Positions 28,864 to 36,922 of a DNA stretch of 56,692 nt are shown in pieces. This DNA is from a virus: positions 1 to 56,692 of IMG/VR virus record IMGVR_UViG_3300042515_002525. One strand, 5' to 3'. Position numbers and translations under genes: made by a program. Each line of letters starts with the position of its first letter. The stretch's first letter is position 1. The notes beneath the pieces were generated by a model, which made no database searches, was not told where the DNA came from, and worked only from the letters and a program-made list of their open reading frames with translations.

Positions 28864-31353
28864 TTATCGAATATTGTTGTATCCTTTATCTGCCCAGATT
28901 TGCTGCTTAGTCATACCTGGGTTGTTCCTCAACAATTGGTCAATATACTGTTTCTTTCTTTGATCTAGTGGCGAACGCTGATTATAGCTTCCCATAATTC
29001 CTCTATAATCTGCAGACGGAGCCGCAGGTGTTACAGGCTGACCAGGAGCAGGCATAGAAGGAGGTCTTACTGCAGGTTGCTGTTGTTGTGGCTGCTGCGC
29101 TTGAGGTTGAGGCGCATTCTGGAGCTGAACTGCTGGTGTTGTCCGGAAGTTAGCAACAGGAGGATTAGGCCCTTGTCCTTTAGGTACAGGCGATGGAGCA
29201 GCTGTCTGAGGTTGCTGAGGATTTACCTGATTATACGCATTATATGCTGCCATACTTAACCAGCTAGGGTCTGCATTTGCCGCTAGTTGAGGATTGCCTG
29301 CATATCCTTGCTGCTGCGCTTGCTGAACAAACGCCTGGTTCATCGGAGAGCCTGCAACAGCCAGATCAGGATATTGCTGAGCGAGCCTAGCCTGCTCATT
29401 CTGATAGGTAGTCATGTTAGCTTTGTTCTGATCTGCTTGAACCTGGTCACCAAGCAGAGAAGAAGCATATCCAGGGTTACTTCTCCAAATGTGCTCCCTC
29501 ATCATAGGAGGGATTTCATTATATCCAGGAGTTCTAGCTTGTGTACCAGCAGCAGGTCTTTGAGGAGCCGCTGGAGGCTGAGGACGAGCCACAGGTTGCA
29601 CTGGAGTCGGGCGGACCTCAGGCTGGTCAATTATTTCAGGAGCACCTACAGGAACAGGAGTTCCTTTTGCTTTGAAGTATGCATTTCTGTCTGCATTGCT
29701 TGCCCAGCCTATGCCTGCATCCATATCCTTCTGATATTGATTTTGTCTGTTTTTCTGGGAAGGAGCAAACTGCCTCGTCAACCAATTGGCTTCTTTGGCG
29801 AGATACTCTTCCACAAAAGCCACGCCGGCATGCTTTGTTTGCCCTTCAAGAGCCTTACGCTCTTGTCTTTTTCTCACCATTTTAGCGACCTGCGCCAGCA
29901 AAAACGCCCCAGCACTAGCTCCTCCTAGAGCAGCAAGTGTTTTGATATTTTTGATCTTATTGTTCTTAACATCTTCTCGAATAGTTTTACCTATCTGAGA
30001 GAAATCAGACTCGTAGCCTGTTGTTCTGCCTGGAGCGTGAGGAACTCCTTCGCTCATGATCTTGGCAAGAGCCTCACCCCTATTCTCTCCCATAGTATCC
30101 CATGTATGAGCTCCTGGAAATTTACGAACAGTCTCTTCAGCATTAACAGGAAAATGCTTCATATAACCTTCAGGCTTATCGTTAGGCAGAACATTAATCA
30201 TTCTTGGTACATGTTCTCCTGGCATACGCATCACTTCAGCCACTGTGCTTCCTGGTGTAGCAAAAACGTAATGAGCATCAGCAAAAGCCCCTGGCATATC
30301 GTCGATATGATCAAGCACCTGAAGTCCTTTGAATCTCCTTTGTCCTTCTGGGTCTTCTGTAACATACTTCCTGAGTTTCTCGATAAACTCTTTGTTGTCA
30401 GGCCATGTATTCGCTTTACCTAGTCCGGTAAGGAATTTGAGATTCACATTGTCTTCGCCATGAGTCTTTCTGAGATTCTCCATAATGTCATCAAGGAAGA
30501 ATCTCTTGCTAACGTCATAATCACGCCATTGCTGTCCCTTGAGTCTCTCTTCAAGATTATATACTCCAGGACGATCTGCTCCTGGAAGAAGTCCGGCATG
30601 CTCTTTAGGAAGCTCGTCAAACACCTGAGGCATCGCGTTACCTCCACCAGTAGTAAGCACAGCATTGATCTTTGCTCCAGGACTCCAGTCTTTCTCTTTA
30701 AACGGAGTCTGACCAAACACATCTCTCGTAGGAATGTTACCTGTCATTACTGTAGGAAGCTTACCCTGGTATTGTTCAGGCATAGGTATGCTAGGATCTC
30801 CTGGTGTAAAGAACCTATCGTAGCTCTTTGGGTCCTCACGCACAGCCATCCTGTCTCCTCCTACAGTCTCGATGATCTTTCTCTTCAGTTTGTCTGAAGA
30901 AGACTCACTTTCACCTCCATGATAGAGAAGCTTGGGACTGATAAAGTTGCCTTCTCTAAAGTCACTGTTGATTCTGTATTTAACCTTTCCTATGTCTGCC
31001 AGATCTTTACCTGGAAACGAGTTATGTCCTACATAAATAGAAGCATCGGAGCCTGGAGCATCGAGCAATCGTCGAAATCCTCCCAGACGCTCTTTGTCTG
31101 CTGTGCTTGTCCAAGAGTATGGAGTGGCTTCGATACCTTCAGCCTTCAGCATAGATTCTAGCCCTTTAGCTTGATTACCAAAAGATCCTTCTGCTCCGCT
31201 CATTACCTGTACTCTAGGAGCAGCCTCTGTATCTAATCCTCTTGTTCCGCCTCCTTGAATAAACCTATAGCCGCCAGCAAGACCAAGTCCGCTGCCAACA
31301 TAATTAAGATATGTTTCCAGTTTGTGATCATTTTGTTTTTTTTCAGTACTCAT
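28864..31353 (-). CDS. GT-B (MurG/UGT)-like domain fused to membrane and Pro/Gln-rich tail
   Basis: 829 residues. The N-terminal 450 look like a GT-B glycosyltransferase: VQVMSGAEGSFGNQAKGLESML (about 48-69), a second-domain start INAVLTTGGGNAMPQ (about 228-243), and DMPGAFADAHYVFATPGSTVAEVM (about 352-375), like the region of MurG that senses UDP-GlcNAc. Residues about 470-490 (LAALGGASAGAFLLAQVA) form one transmembrane helix. Then comes FVEEYLAKEANWL, a Lys-x-Ala motif shared with neighbours, and a long Pro/Gln/Asn-rich disordered C-terminus ending NPGMTKQQIW. This layout is unlike a soluble metabolic enzyme and suggests a virion-carried or membrane-bound protein. The glycosyltransferase call is by pattern only. 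Confidence 0.5.
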   Translation of the reverse strand: MSTEKKQNDHKLETYLNYVGSGLGLAGGYRFIQGGGTRGLDTEAAPRVQVMSGAEGSFGNQAKGLESMLKAEGIEATPYSWTSTADKERLGGFRRLLDAPGSDASIYVGHNSFPGKDLADIGKVKYRINSDFREGNFISPKLLYHGGESESSSDKLKRKIIETVGGDRMAVREDPKSYDRFFTPGDPSIPMPEQYQGKLPTVMTGNIPTRDVFGQTPFKEKDWSPGAKINAVLTTGGGNAMPQVFDELPKEHAGLLPGADRPGVYNLEERLKGQQWRDYDVSKRFFLDDIMENLRKTHGEDNVNLKFLTGLGKANTWPDNKEFIEKLRKYVTEDPEGQRRFKGLQVLDHIDDMPGAFADAHYVFATPGSTVAEVMRMPGEHVPRMINVLPNDKPEGYMKHFPVNAEETVRKFPGAHTWDTMGENRGEALAKIMSEGVPHAPGRTTGYESDFSQIGKTIREDVKNNKIKNIKTLAALGGASAGAFLLAQVAKMVRKRQERKALEGQTKHAGVAFVEEYLAKEANWLTRQFAPSQKNRQNQYQKDMDAGIGWASNADRNAYFKAKGTPVPVGAPEIIDQPEVRPTPVQPVARPQPPAAPQRPAAGTQARTPGYNEIPPMMREHIWRSNPGYASSLLGDQVQADQNKANMTTYQNEQARLAQQYPDLAVAGSPMNQAFVQQAQQQGYAGNPQLAANADPSWLSMAAYNAYNQVNPQQPQTAAPSPVPKGQGPNPPVANFRTTPAVQLQNAPQPQAQQPQQQQPAVRPPSMPAPGQPVTPAAPSADYRGIMGSYNQRSPLDQRKKQYIDQLLRNNPGMTKQQIWADKGYNNIR

Positions 31354-31370
31354 GGTTAAATTGATTAGGC

Positions 31371-32231
31371 TTAAGAATGACTTTTCTCTTTTTTATTATC
31401 ATATATATGCTTCGCAGCGCCCACACCAGTCAATCCTGCTCCTGCAGCAGTCATTCCAAGTCCAGCGAGACCTGCCTTACCATACATTGCTCCCACCCCT
31501 GCTTTTTGTGCCTGCATGGTTTTTAAGATATGAAGAATGTCCTCATCTTTGGTGTTTCTAATATTGGCAAGCACATCACCCTCCTGCTCTACAAGAGCTT
31601 TAAATTTTTCTGCGCGCCTCTCAAACTCCTGCATTTTCTTTGATGTTCTATGATCTTTGCCGGGCATCTTTTCCACATACTTGCCATCGTGCATAATATG
31701 TTTACCTTTAGCGCCTGGCTCTTTGGCATAAGTCATGTTTTCAAGATTATGCGCACGCATTTCATCGAGCCACTTTAACAATCCTTCACGCTCGGGACCT
31801 GTAAACTTGTCGTAATGATCTATGGCTTCTCGTTTGGCTGCCTCTAGAGTAGGATAGGTTGGAGTTGTTTTTGCCTGACTTTTTGCAAACGCTTTAAACC
31901 CTTCCTTGTATGGAGTGTTTCCAAGCCCATGGCCGCTTTCAATATAGTCTGCCACAAACTCAGCAGGCATATATTTTCTTCCAAAGTGTCTCGCTAGAAA
32001 ACCTTCCGTCCCTTCTATAATAGCCTCAGTTTCAGGATTTCTCTTCACATTCATTCTAGGATCCATCAACTGCTTCAGAGCCATTTTGCTGGCAGGGATA
32101 CTACCGGGAAGACTAAGTGCTCCCAGAGCAGCCAATGGTATACCTGCAATAAGAAACGGGTTAGTCTTTTTCCCTCCGGTTTCTTCTTCGGTTTTGGCGA
32201 TTTTTTCTAACAGCTTAATGGCTTTACTCAT
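31371..32231 (-). CDS. Unknown protein with N-terminal Lys-x-Ala motif and two hydrophobic segments
   Basis: 286 residues. N-terminus SKAIKLLEKIAKTEEE carries the motif seen in several proteins of this cluster. A hydrophobic stretch at about 26-46 (FLIAGIPLAALGALSLPGSI) and a Gly/Ala-rich one near the C-terminus (about 250-272) may be membrane segments. Between them is a charged helical region with RAEKFKALVEQEGDVLANIR. No family recognised. It is the first gene after a terminator and promoter pair, so it heads the transcription unit for 28281-32231. Confidence 0.6.
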   Translation of the reverse strand: MSKAIKLLEKIAKTEEETGGKKTNPFLIAGIPLAALGALSLPGSIPASKMALKQLMDPRMNVKRNPETEAIIEGTEGFLARHFGRKYMPAEFVADYIESGHGLGNTPYKEGFKAFAKSQAKTTPTYPTLEAAKREAIDHYDKFTGPEREGLLKWLDEMRAHNLENMTYAKEPGAKGKHIMHDGKYVEKMPGKDHRTSKKMQEFERRAEKFKALVEQEGDVLANIRNTKDEDILHILKTMQAQKAGVGAMYGKAGLAGLGMTAAGAGLTGVGAAKHIYDNKKEKSHS

Positions 32232-32256
32232 ATATTTGCACGGATTTGTTTATTAC

Positions 32257-32285
32257 ATTATATGTTGTAGTTTAAATTAACTCAA
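32257..32285 (-). promoter_or_regulatory. Sigma70-type promoter
   Basis: On the minus strand TTGAGT, an exact 17-base spacer and a perfect TATAAT. It lies directly after the terminator at 32291-32322 and about 26 bases upstream of ATG 32231. This is the best housekeeping-type promoter I see in the window. Confidence 0.6.
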
Positions 32286-32290
32286 CTCAG

Positions 32291-32322
32291 ATTAAAAGAA
32301 AAGCCTGCGCAAAGGCAGGCTC
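32291..32322 (-). terminator. Rho-independent terminator
   Basis: Read on the minus strand: inverted arms AGCCTGC and GCAGGCT around a short loop, followed by TTTTCTTTT. It ends the unit whose last gene stops at 32353. Confidence 0.8.
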
Positions 32323-32352
32323 TTTCTAGGTTTAATATGGTGTTTTTAGCTG

Positions 32353-32871
32353 TTATCGAGGACTTGTTGCATTGATAGCTTGAAGATTACCTAAATAGCC
32401 TGCACCAGGACCTCCCATGTTAGCCGCCTGATTCTGAAGCATCTCGTTCGCTACTCCAGCATGGTTGTATCCTAGAGGATTTACATTGGAGGGATTAGCA
32501 TCGCCAATGTTCAGTTTGGCTTGCCCCATCAAATTATGTCCTCCAACAGGAACAGACTCTCCAGACCAGCCAGGGCGAACAGCATCAGGACGGCTAGAGC
32601 CTGGGTAAGGAACATTCACACCCATCATCTGCTTCAACGGGGAAGCACTGTGTTGAATATATGATGCTGACGCCTCTTGAGGCGTTCTCTTTGGTTGCTG
32701 AATATAGGCTGCATCATTTCCAGAGATGAGTGGCCGCTGCAATGGCGACGGAATTCTACCAGGAACGGTATTAGCTGACTTCAGTAGAGCAACTGCCTGT
32801 TCGTCAGTATAGCCAAACTCATTTGCCTTTTTAACAAAGCCGTACAGATAAGATTTTTCGATGTTATTCAT
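32353..32871 (-). CDS. Unknown protein with FVKKAN motif, probable virion-interior protein
   Basis: 172 residues from ATG 32871. An in-frame ATG 11 codons upstream gives the extra MAAIIRTTAIT, which looks untranslated. The N-terminus SYLYGFVKKANEFGYTDEQ continues to AVALLKSAN, the fullest example of the Lys-x-Ala motif shared in this region. The rest is Pro/Asn/Gly-rich and probably disordered (VNVPYPGSSRP, GWSGESVPVGGHN). No enzymatic motif. Similar N-termini occur in internal or ejected proteins of large phages (my recollection, unchecked). Confidence 0.6.
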   Translation of the reverse strand: MNNIEKSYLYGFVKKANEFGYTDEQAVALLKSANTVPGRIPSPLQRPLISGNDAAYIQQPKRTPQEASASYIQHSASPLKQMMGVNVPYPGSSRPDAVRPGWSGESVPVGGHNLMGQAKLNIGDANPSNVNPLGYNHAGVANEMLQNQAANMGGPGAGYLGNLQAINATSPR

Positions 32872-32914
32872 AGTTATTGCGGTTGTTCTAATAATAGCAG
32901 CCAAATATAAAAAA

Positions 32915-33361
32915 TTAAAGAGTTTTTGATACCTTTCTCTTTCCGTAAGCCTCTAGCAGCTTTTCTTTAACTGCGTCTGCATCTTTGTTTATTTCTTTTT
33001 CATCCAGTCGAAGCACAACATAGCCTGCTTTCTCAAGCCTCTTGGTCTTTTCTCTGTCTTTATACTCTTTCATTGCTCCGCTATGCCAGTAGGTGCCGTC
33101 AGCAAAAACAACCACATTAGGAGCTATAAATATGTCTGCTACAGTAATACCTAGTAGCGGTTGTTGAGTGACGAATGCTATATCTAGAGCAGCTAGTATT
33201 TCTTGTAGCTTAAGCTCTATGCTTGTTTCTTTCCTGTCTCCAGACAAATAGCCTTTTATGCTAGCGCATTTCGTGCTGCAGGTTTTGCCTTGTCTCATTC
33301 TTTCTGTCTCTCTGTTCCATATCTTTCCGCATATGGAACATTCATGCGTTTTATGCCTCAT
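32915..33361 (-). CDS. Vsr-like / PD-(D/E)XK endonuclease with zinc-binding N-terminus
   Basis: 148 residues. N-terminal Cys pairs CSICGKIW and CSTKC (residues about 8-11 and 28-32) suggest a small zinc-binding unit, as in HNH-like and homing-type nucleases. The catalytic part has an upstream Glu (SIELKLQEIL), VADIFIAPNVVVFADGTYWHSG (about 74-95), and KTKRLEKAGYVVLRLDEKEI, matching the V-F-x-D-G-x-x-W-H...L-x-x-x-G-Y/W-x-V-x-R order of very-short-patch-repair endonucleases. Vsr enzymes nick at mismatches; phage versions often act as homing endonucleases. Its ATG overlaps the stop of the DUF1501 gene by one base (TAATG), so they are cotranslated. Confidence 0.7.
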   Translation of the reverse strand: MRHKTHECSICGKIWNRETERMRQGKTCSTKCASIKGYLSGDRKETSIELKLQEILAALDIAFVTQQPLLGITVADIFIAPNVVVFADGTYWHSGAMKEYKDREKTKRLEKAGYVVLRLDEKEINKDADAVKEKLLEAYGKRKVSKTL

Positions 33362-34719
33362 TAAGCGATTATTTCTTTTATTACATTTCCAAATACATCG
33401 GTAAGCCTGAATGGTCTGCCGTTATACTCGTAGATTAGCTTTGTGTGATCAAACCCCATGAGCTGCAGTATTGTAGCGTGGAGATCGTGAACATGTACCA
33501 CATCTTTCACAGATGTCGAGCCGATCTCATTTGTCTCTCCGTATTTCTGTCCGCCTTTTACACCACCTCCACTCATCCATATGCTAAAAGCTTTGCCGTT
33601 ATGATCTCTTCCTGGTGCCCCAGCCCCTCCTCCAGCAATGCTCGTTCTGCCAAACTCACCTCCCCAAATCACTAGTGTAGAGTCTAGCAAGCCTCTTTGC
33701 TTGAGGTCTGTGAGCAGCGCACTAAATGCCTGATCATATCTTCCTGCTGTTCTAGTCATGTTTGTTTTGATGTCGCTGTGGTGGTCAAACCCTCCCACAT
33801 TTACCTGAACCATCCTCACCCCTTTCTCTACAAGCCTACGAGCAAGCAGCATTCTTGCTCCCTCTTCTGTGCGTCCATACAAATCTTTTATTGTCTCAGG
33901 CTCTCTGCTGAGGTCAAAAGCATCTGTAGCCTCAGTCTGCATCTTAAAAGCCACCTCAAAAGCCTCTATTCTAGACTCTAGCTGCACATCTCTTTGCAGC
34001 TGCTTCATGTGATCGAGATTCATCATTTTTGAGAAATCTATCTGCCTTCTCTGCCTGTCGAGAGTAGAGAACTCGCTGCGTATGTTGTTGAGAGCCTCTT
34101 CTGCTCTCATACCGAGCTTATAGTTTATGTTACACCCTTGATACATGCCTGGAAGAAAAGCGCATTGCCTCCAGGTAGCGTCACCATTCAAGGTTACAAA
34201 GCCTGGCATGCTCTGATTCACGGTTCCAAGACCATACACGAGCCATGAACCTAGGCTTGGCTTTGGCAGCTGTGTAGAGCCTGTGCTCATCATCTTTTGA
34301 GCAATGCCATGGTCTGGCACATCTGTCTGCATAGAATTGATGATAGCCATATCATCCGCATGTTTACCCAGCTTTGACCATACCTCAGATATCTCTAGAC
34401 CTGATTTGCCAAATCGTGGAAACTCAAAAGGAGAAGCAAGCAGCTGTCCTCCTCCATCATTCACTCCATCTCTTTTTTTTAGCTCTGGCTTAAAATCAAA
34501 TGTATCAAGATGAGAGGGTGCCCCTGTAGCAAAAAGATGAATCACCGCCTTTGCTTTTACAGGGAAGTGAGGATTTTTTGGTTGCAGTGGGCTTGCTCCC
34601 TCGGATGTTGAAACACCGAACAGTGAGGCTAGTGAAAGACCCCCAAGGCCCCAGCCAAACTTGGTGAGCAGCTCTCTTCTAGTTGTAGGATTAGTGTCGT
34701 GATTACCGCAGTCTTGCAT
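33361..34719 (-). CDS. DUF1501 (sulfatase/alkaline-phosphatase-like) exported protein, second copy
   Basis: 452 residues from ATG 34719; a longer frame to 34776 would overlap an opposite-strand gene. The N-terminus TTRRELLTKFGWGLGGLSLASLFG is a twin-arginine signal (RR at 14-15). It carries the DUF1501 (PF07394) pattern: VIHLFATGAPSHLDTFDFKP, DMAIINSMQTDVPDHG, then LVIWGGEFGRTS (about 348-359), GRDHNGKAFSIWMSGGG, and VHVHDLHATILQLMGFDH near the end. The family resembles the alkaline-phosphatase fold and is greatly expanded in Planctomycetota and Verrucomicrobiota; no member has a firmly known reaction. Finding it, complete and Tat-targeted, inside a phage block is unusual. Paired with the copy at 34907-36178. 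Confidence 0.88.
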   Translation of the reverse strand: MQDCGNHDTNPTTRRELLTKFGWGLGGLSLASLFGVSTSEGASPLQPKNPHFPVKAKAVIHLFATGAPSHLDTFDFKPELKKRDGVNDGGGQLLASPFEFPRFGKSGLEISEVWSKLGKHADDMAIINSMQTDVPDHGIAQKMMSTGSTQLPKPSLGSWLVYGLGTVNQSMPGFVTLNGDATWRQCAFLPGMYQGCNINYKLGMRAEEALNNIRSEFSTLDRQRRQIDFSKMMNLDHMKQLQRDVQLESRIEAFEVAFKMQTEATDAFDLSREPETIKDLYGRTEEGARMLLARRLVEKGVRMVQVNVGGFDHHSDIKTNMTRTAGRYDQAFSALLTDLKQRGLLDSTLVIWGGEFGRTSIAGGGAGAPGRDHNGKAFSIWMSGGGVKGGQKYGETNEIGSTSVKDVVHVHDLHATILQLMGFDHTKLIYEYNGRPFRLTDVFGNVIKEIIA

Positions 34720-34747
34720 AGTCTTTTGTGGTTTGTATAATCTACTT

Positions 34748-34906
34748 ATGAAACGTATCTGGTATATATGGTCCAAGGCAATTGGCGAAAAGTCTCACAA
34801 AGACAATGAAATTGCAGATCAAATAGCAATAATAAGAACTTTAATTATTTTTTGCTATATAATCACCAACATCTTCATCGTTGCTGGAATAATACGCCAC
34901 TGGTGA
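34748..34906 (+). CDS. Small one-helix membrane protein on the opposite strand
   Basis: 52 residues, ATG 34748 to TGA 34904-34906. It fills the gap between the two DUF1501 genes exactly, its stop abutting the stop of the upstream copy at 34907. The N-terminal half is polar and basic (WSKAIGEKSHKDNEIADQ). The C-terminal half is one transmembrane helix, IAIIRTLIIFCYIITNIFIV, ending IIRHW. The order S-K-A-x-G-E-K...x-D-x-x-I-A-x-x-I-A-x-I-R-T...T-N-x-F-I-V...I-R-H-W resembles a short uncharacterised protein I recall from cyanophages and other phages, which supports a real gene. The DUF1501 start at 34719 leaves it free of overlap. Confidence 0.6.
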   Translation: MKRIWYIWSKAIGEKSHKDNEIADQIAIIRTLIIFCYIITNIFIVAGIIRHW

Positions 34907-36178
34907 CTAGGTGAGCAGGTCGTGCATAACACTTCCGTTATACACGATTTTTACAGGCCTTCCGCCTCCTCCTTCAAGAGTACCTTCAGGGTTGATGCCT
35001 ATCTGATGGTATAGTGTGGCAGCGAGATTCTCTACTGTTACAGGCTTCTCATCAACATCATCTCCTGTGACGCTAGACTGACCATACACTAGTCCTTTTT
35101 TGAAGCCTCCTCCTGCAAAAACAACAGAGAACACTCTAGGCCAGTGATCTCTACCTGCATCTTTGTTGATCTTTGGAGTGCGTCCAAATTCAGAACTGAT
35201 CATCACCAGTGTAGAGTCTAGCATGCCTCTCTGTTCGAGATCAGTTATCAAGGTGGAGTAGGCCTGGTCAAAAGCAGGTAGAGCCTTGCTTATGCCGTTG
35301 CCTATTGTTGTGTGCATGTCCCAGCCGCCGTAGGTAACAGACACATATCTAACCCCTGCCTCTACCATTCTTCTGGCCATAAGAAGTCGCTGACCTGCCT
35401 GGTTTCTTCCATAAGCATCTCGCATAGCCTGAGTCTCACGATCTATTGCAAAGGCCTCTCTGGCTTTTGGAGAAGCTATAAGGTCATATGCCTGCTGATA
35501 GAAAGTATCCATAGCAGACAAAGAGTCGCTCTTTTCTAGATACCTGAAATGACTGTCCACTGTATCGAGTATGGACCTTCTTCTGTCAAAGCGCTCTTCC
35601 GATACGTTTGATGAAAGATCTCTTACCTTGAATCCCTCGGCTGCAGGATCGCTTCCCAGACTGAATGGTCCGTATGCTGTGGGCAAGAAGCCTGCGCCAA
35701 GAGCATCTGTGCCGTTATTCTCCATCTTTTGAGGTATACAGACATATGCAGGCAGGCTGTTTCTTCCTCCCTGCTGTTGAGATATTACAGAACCAAAAGA
35801 TGGATAGGTTATAGCAGGAGAGGGCTTGTAACCTGTAAACATACTAGTTACTCCTCGCTCATGCGCAGCTTCGCCGTGGGTCATCGAACGTACAACAGTC
35901 AGCTTGTCCGCAATTCTAGCTGTTTTGGACAGATGCTCAGAGAAATGTATTCCTGGGATGCTTGTGGCTACAGATTTTAGAGGTCCTCTATACTCAGAAG
36001 GAGCGTTTATTTTTGGATCCCATGTTTCCTGTGCGGCTGCTCCGCCAGGAAGAAATATATGAATAACCGAGCTAGCCTTTGGAACTGTTGCAGACTCTGC
36101 CTGTAGTTTAAGCACGTCTCCCAGACTCAAGCCTAGTCCACCAAACAATCCTGTGTATAGAAATTCACGTCTGTTCAT
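34907..36178 (-). CDS. DUF1501 (sulfatase/alkaline-phosphatase-like) exported protein, first copy
   Basis: 423 residues. Tat signal peptide MNRREFLYTGLFGGLGLSLG (RR at 3-4). The DUF1501 order is complete: VIHIFLPGGAAAQETWDPK, then the SIPGIHFSEHLSKTARIADK region and VVRSMTHGEAAHERG (about 75-105), LVMISSEFGRTPK (about 320-332), GRDHWPRVFSVVFAGGGFKKG, and VTVENLAATLYHQIGINP. The conserved His in the THGEAAHE segment and Asp/His in GRDHW fit metal binding in an alkaline-phosphatase-like fold. Length is normal for the family. It differs enough from the second copy to be an old pair rather than a recent duplicate. It lies 1 base from the holin-like gene upstream. Substrate unknown; export across the inner membrane is likely. 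Confidence 0.9.
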   Translation of the reverse strand: MNRREFLYTGLFGGLGLSLGDVLKLQAESATVPKASSVIHIFLPGGAAAQETWDPKINAPSEYRGPLKSVATSIPGIHFSEHLSKTARIADKLTVVRSMTHGEAAHERGVTSMFTGYKPSPAITYPSFGSVISQQQGGRNSLPAYVCIPQKMENNGTDALGAGFLPTAYGPFSLGSDPAAEGFKVRDLSSNVSEERFDRRRSILDTVDSHFRYLEKSDSLSAMDTFYQQAYDLIASPKAREAFAIDRETQAMRDAYGRNQAGQRLLMARRMVEAGVRYVSVTYGGWDMHTTIGNGISKALPAFDQAYSTLITDLEQRGMLDSTLVMISSEFGRTPKINKDAGRDHWPRVFSVVFAGGGFKKGLVYGQSSVTGDDVDEKPVTVENLAATLYHQIGINPEGTLEGGGGRPVKIVYNGSVMHDLLT

Positions 36179-36179
36179 A

Positions 36180-36545
36180 TTATTTGTATGTTTTGGGTTT
36201 AGCTGTTCTGCTCTTCGGTTTTCTTATAACTGCTCTCTTTTTCTTGCCTGCTGCTTTCTCTTGCATTTCCTTAAAAAGCTCCCACTGCCACCAGCTAAGC
36301 CAGAAAAAAGTAACGCTGATTCCAACATTTAAAATCACTTCTGTAACTGGAGGTGCGCTAAGAGTGAGTACATTCGCCGAAGCTCCGCAAATCACAATAG
36401 ATAGTCCTCCTTTAGCAAGCCAGGCCTTCACGCTATTATCCCAGACAGGATTATCAGGATCACCGAATATGTGAATGAGCAGTCCAAGAGCAGAAAGGGA
36501 CGTGGTTATATTGGCAACGGCATTGATGGTGGTCTCTGTAATCAT
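36180..36545 (-). CDS. Holin-like membrane protein
   Basis: 121 residues with three predicted membrane helices (about 8-27 NITTSLSALGLLIHIFG region, 45-62 GGLSIVICGASANVLTL, 68-90 VTEVILNVGISVTFFWLSWW) and a highly basic tail (KKKRAVIRKPKSRTAKPK). Small size, multiple helices and a charged C-terminus are holin traits. Its partner upstream has the same architecture. Both sit away from the lysozyme gene, so a structural or DUF1501-related role is also possible. Confidence 0.5.
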   Translation of the reverse strand: MITETTINAVANITTSLSALGLLIHIFGDPDNPVWDNSVKAWLAKGGLSIVICGASANVLTLSAPPVTEVILNVGISVTFFWLSWWQWELFKEMQEKAAGKKKRAVIRKPKSRTAKPKTYK

Positions 36546-36546
36546 A

Positions 36547-36921
36547 TTAGTCTATCCTTGGTACATTTCTTTTCCTGGGCTTTCTTCTTCTGTAAGAATA
36601 GGCTGTCTTTTGTGCACTTTCATGCAGCTCTTTGTGCGCAGACTCTGGAATGATTTTTCGACTAAAATATTCGATGCCTCTCAGTCCAAGGAAACCAAGC
36701 AGAAAAGCTATTCCATAGTGGTAGTGTGTATTGTCTAACTTTGTTACGTTAACCACAATAGGAGTTAGATAGTTAGCGCTGGCTGCTCCTCCTATTAAAC
36801 TAGATATTGTTCTTGTTAAGTTTACCGCTGTATCCTTACTTGTAAGCAATATAGCGCCAAACAACCCACTCATGAGTAAACCTACATCTATACCGTACTC
36901 TTTTAGGTTGTTTTGATTCAT
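36547..36921 (-). CDS. Phage holin-like membrane protein
   Basis: 124 residues from ATG 36921. The frame extends upstream but that part overlaps the 960-residue gene, and the ATG matches the start of the known pattern NLKEYGIDVGLLMSGLFGAIL. Helices at about 10-26, 38-56 (LIGGAASANYLTPIVVNV) and 68-84 (YGIAFLLGFLGLRGIEY), then a basic C-terminus. The S-A-N-Y-L-T-P and G-F-L-G-L-x-G-x-E-Y strings resemble holins of phages infecting Bacteroidota and cyanobacteria. It lies 1 base from the genes on both sides. Confidence 0.6.
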   Translation of the reverse strand: MNQNNLKEYGIDVGLLMSGLFGAILLTSKDTAVNLTRTISSLIGGAASANYLTPIVVNVTKLDNTHYHYGIAFLLGFLGLRGIEYFSRKIIPESAHKELHESAQKTAYSYRRRKPRKRNVPRID

Positions 36922-36922
36922 A

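Noticed and set aside
28864-31353. Plus-strand frames antisense to the 829-residue gene (for example 29287-29928, 30460-30897)
   Set aside because: Leu/Arg/Ser-rich shadows of the real minus-strand gene.
33361-36178. Chimeric assembly of bacterial DNA explaining the DUF1501 genes
   Set aside because: Both sides continue with 1-base spacing into phage-type genes on the same strand, and a phage-type small gene lies between them. Not excluded without reads.
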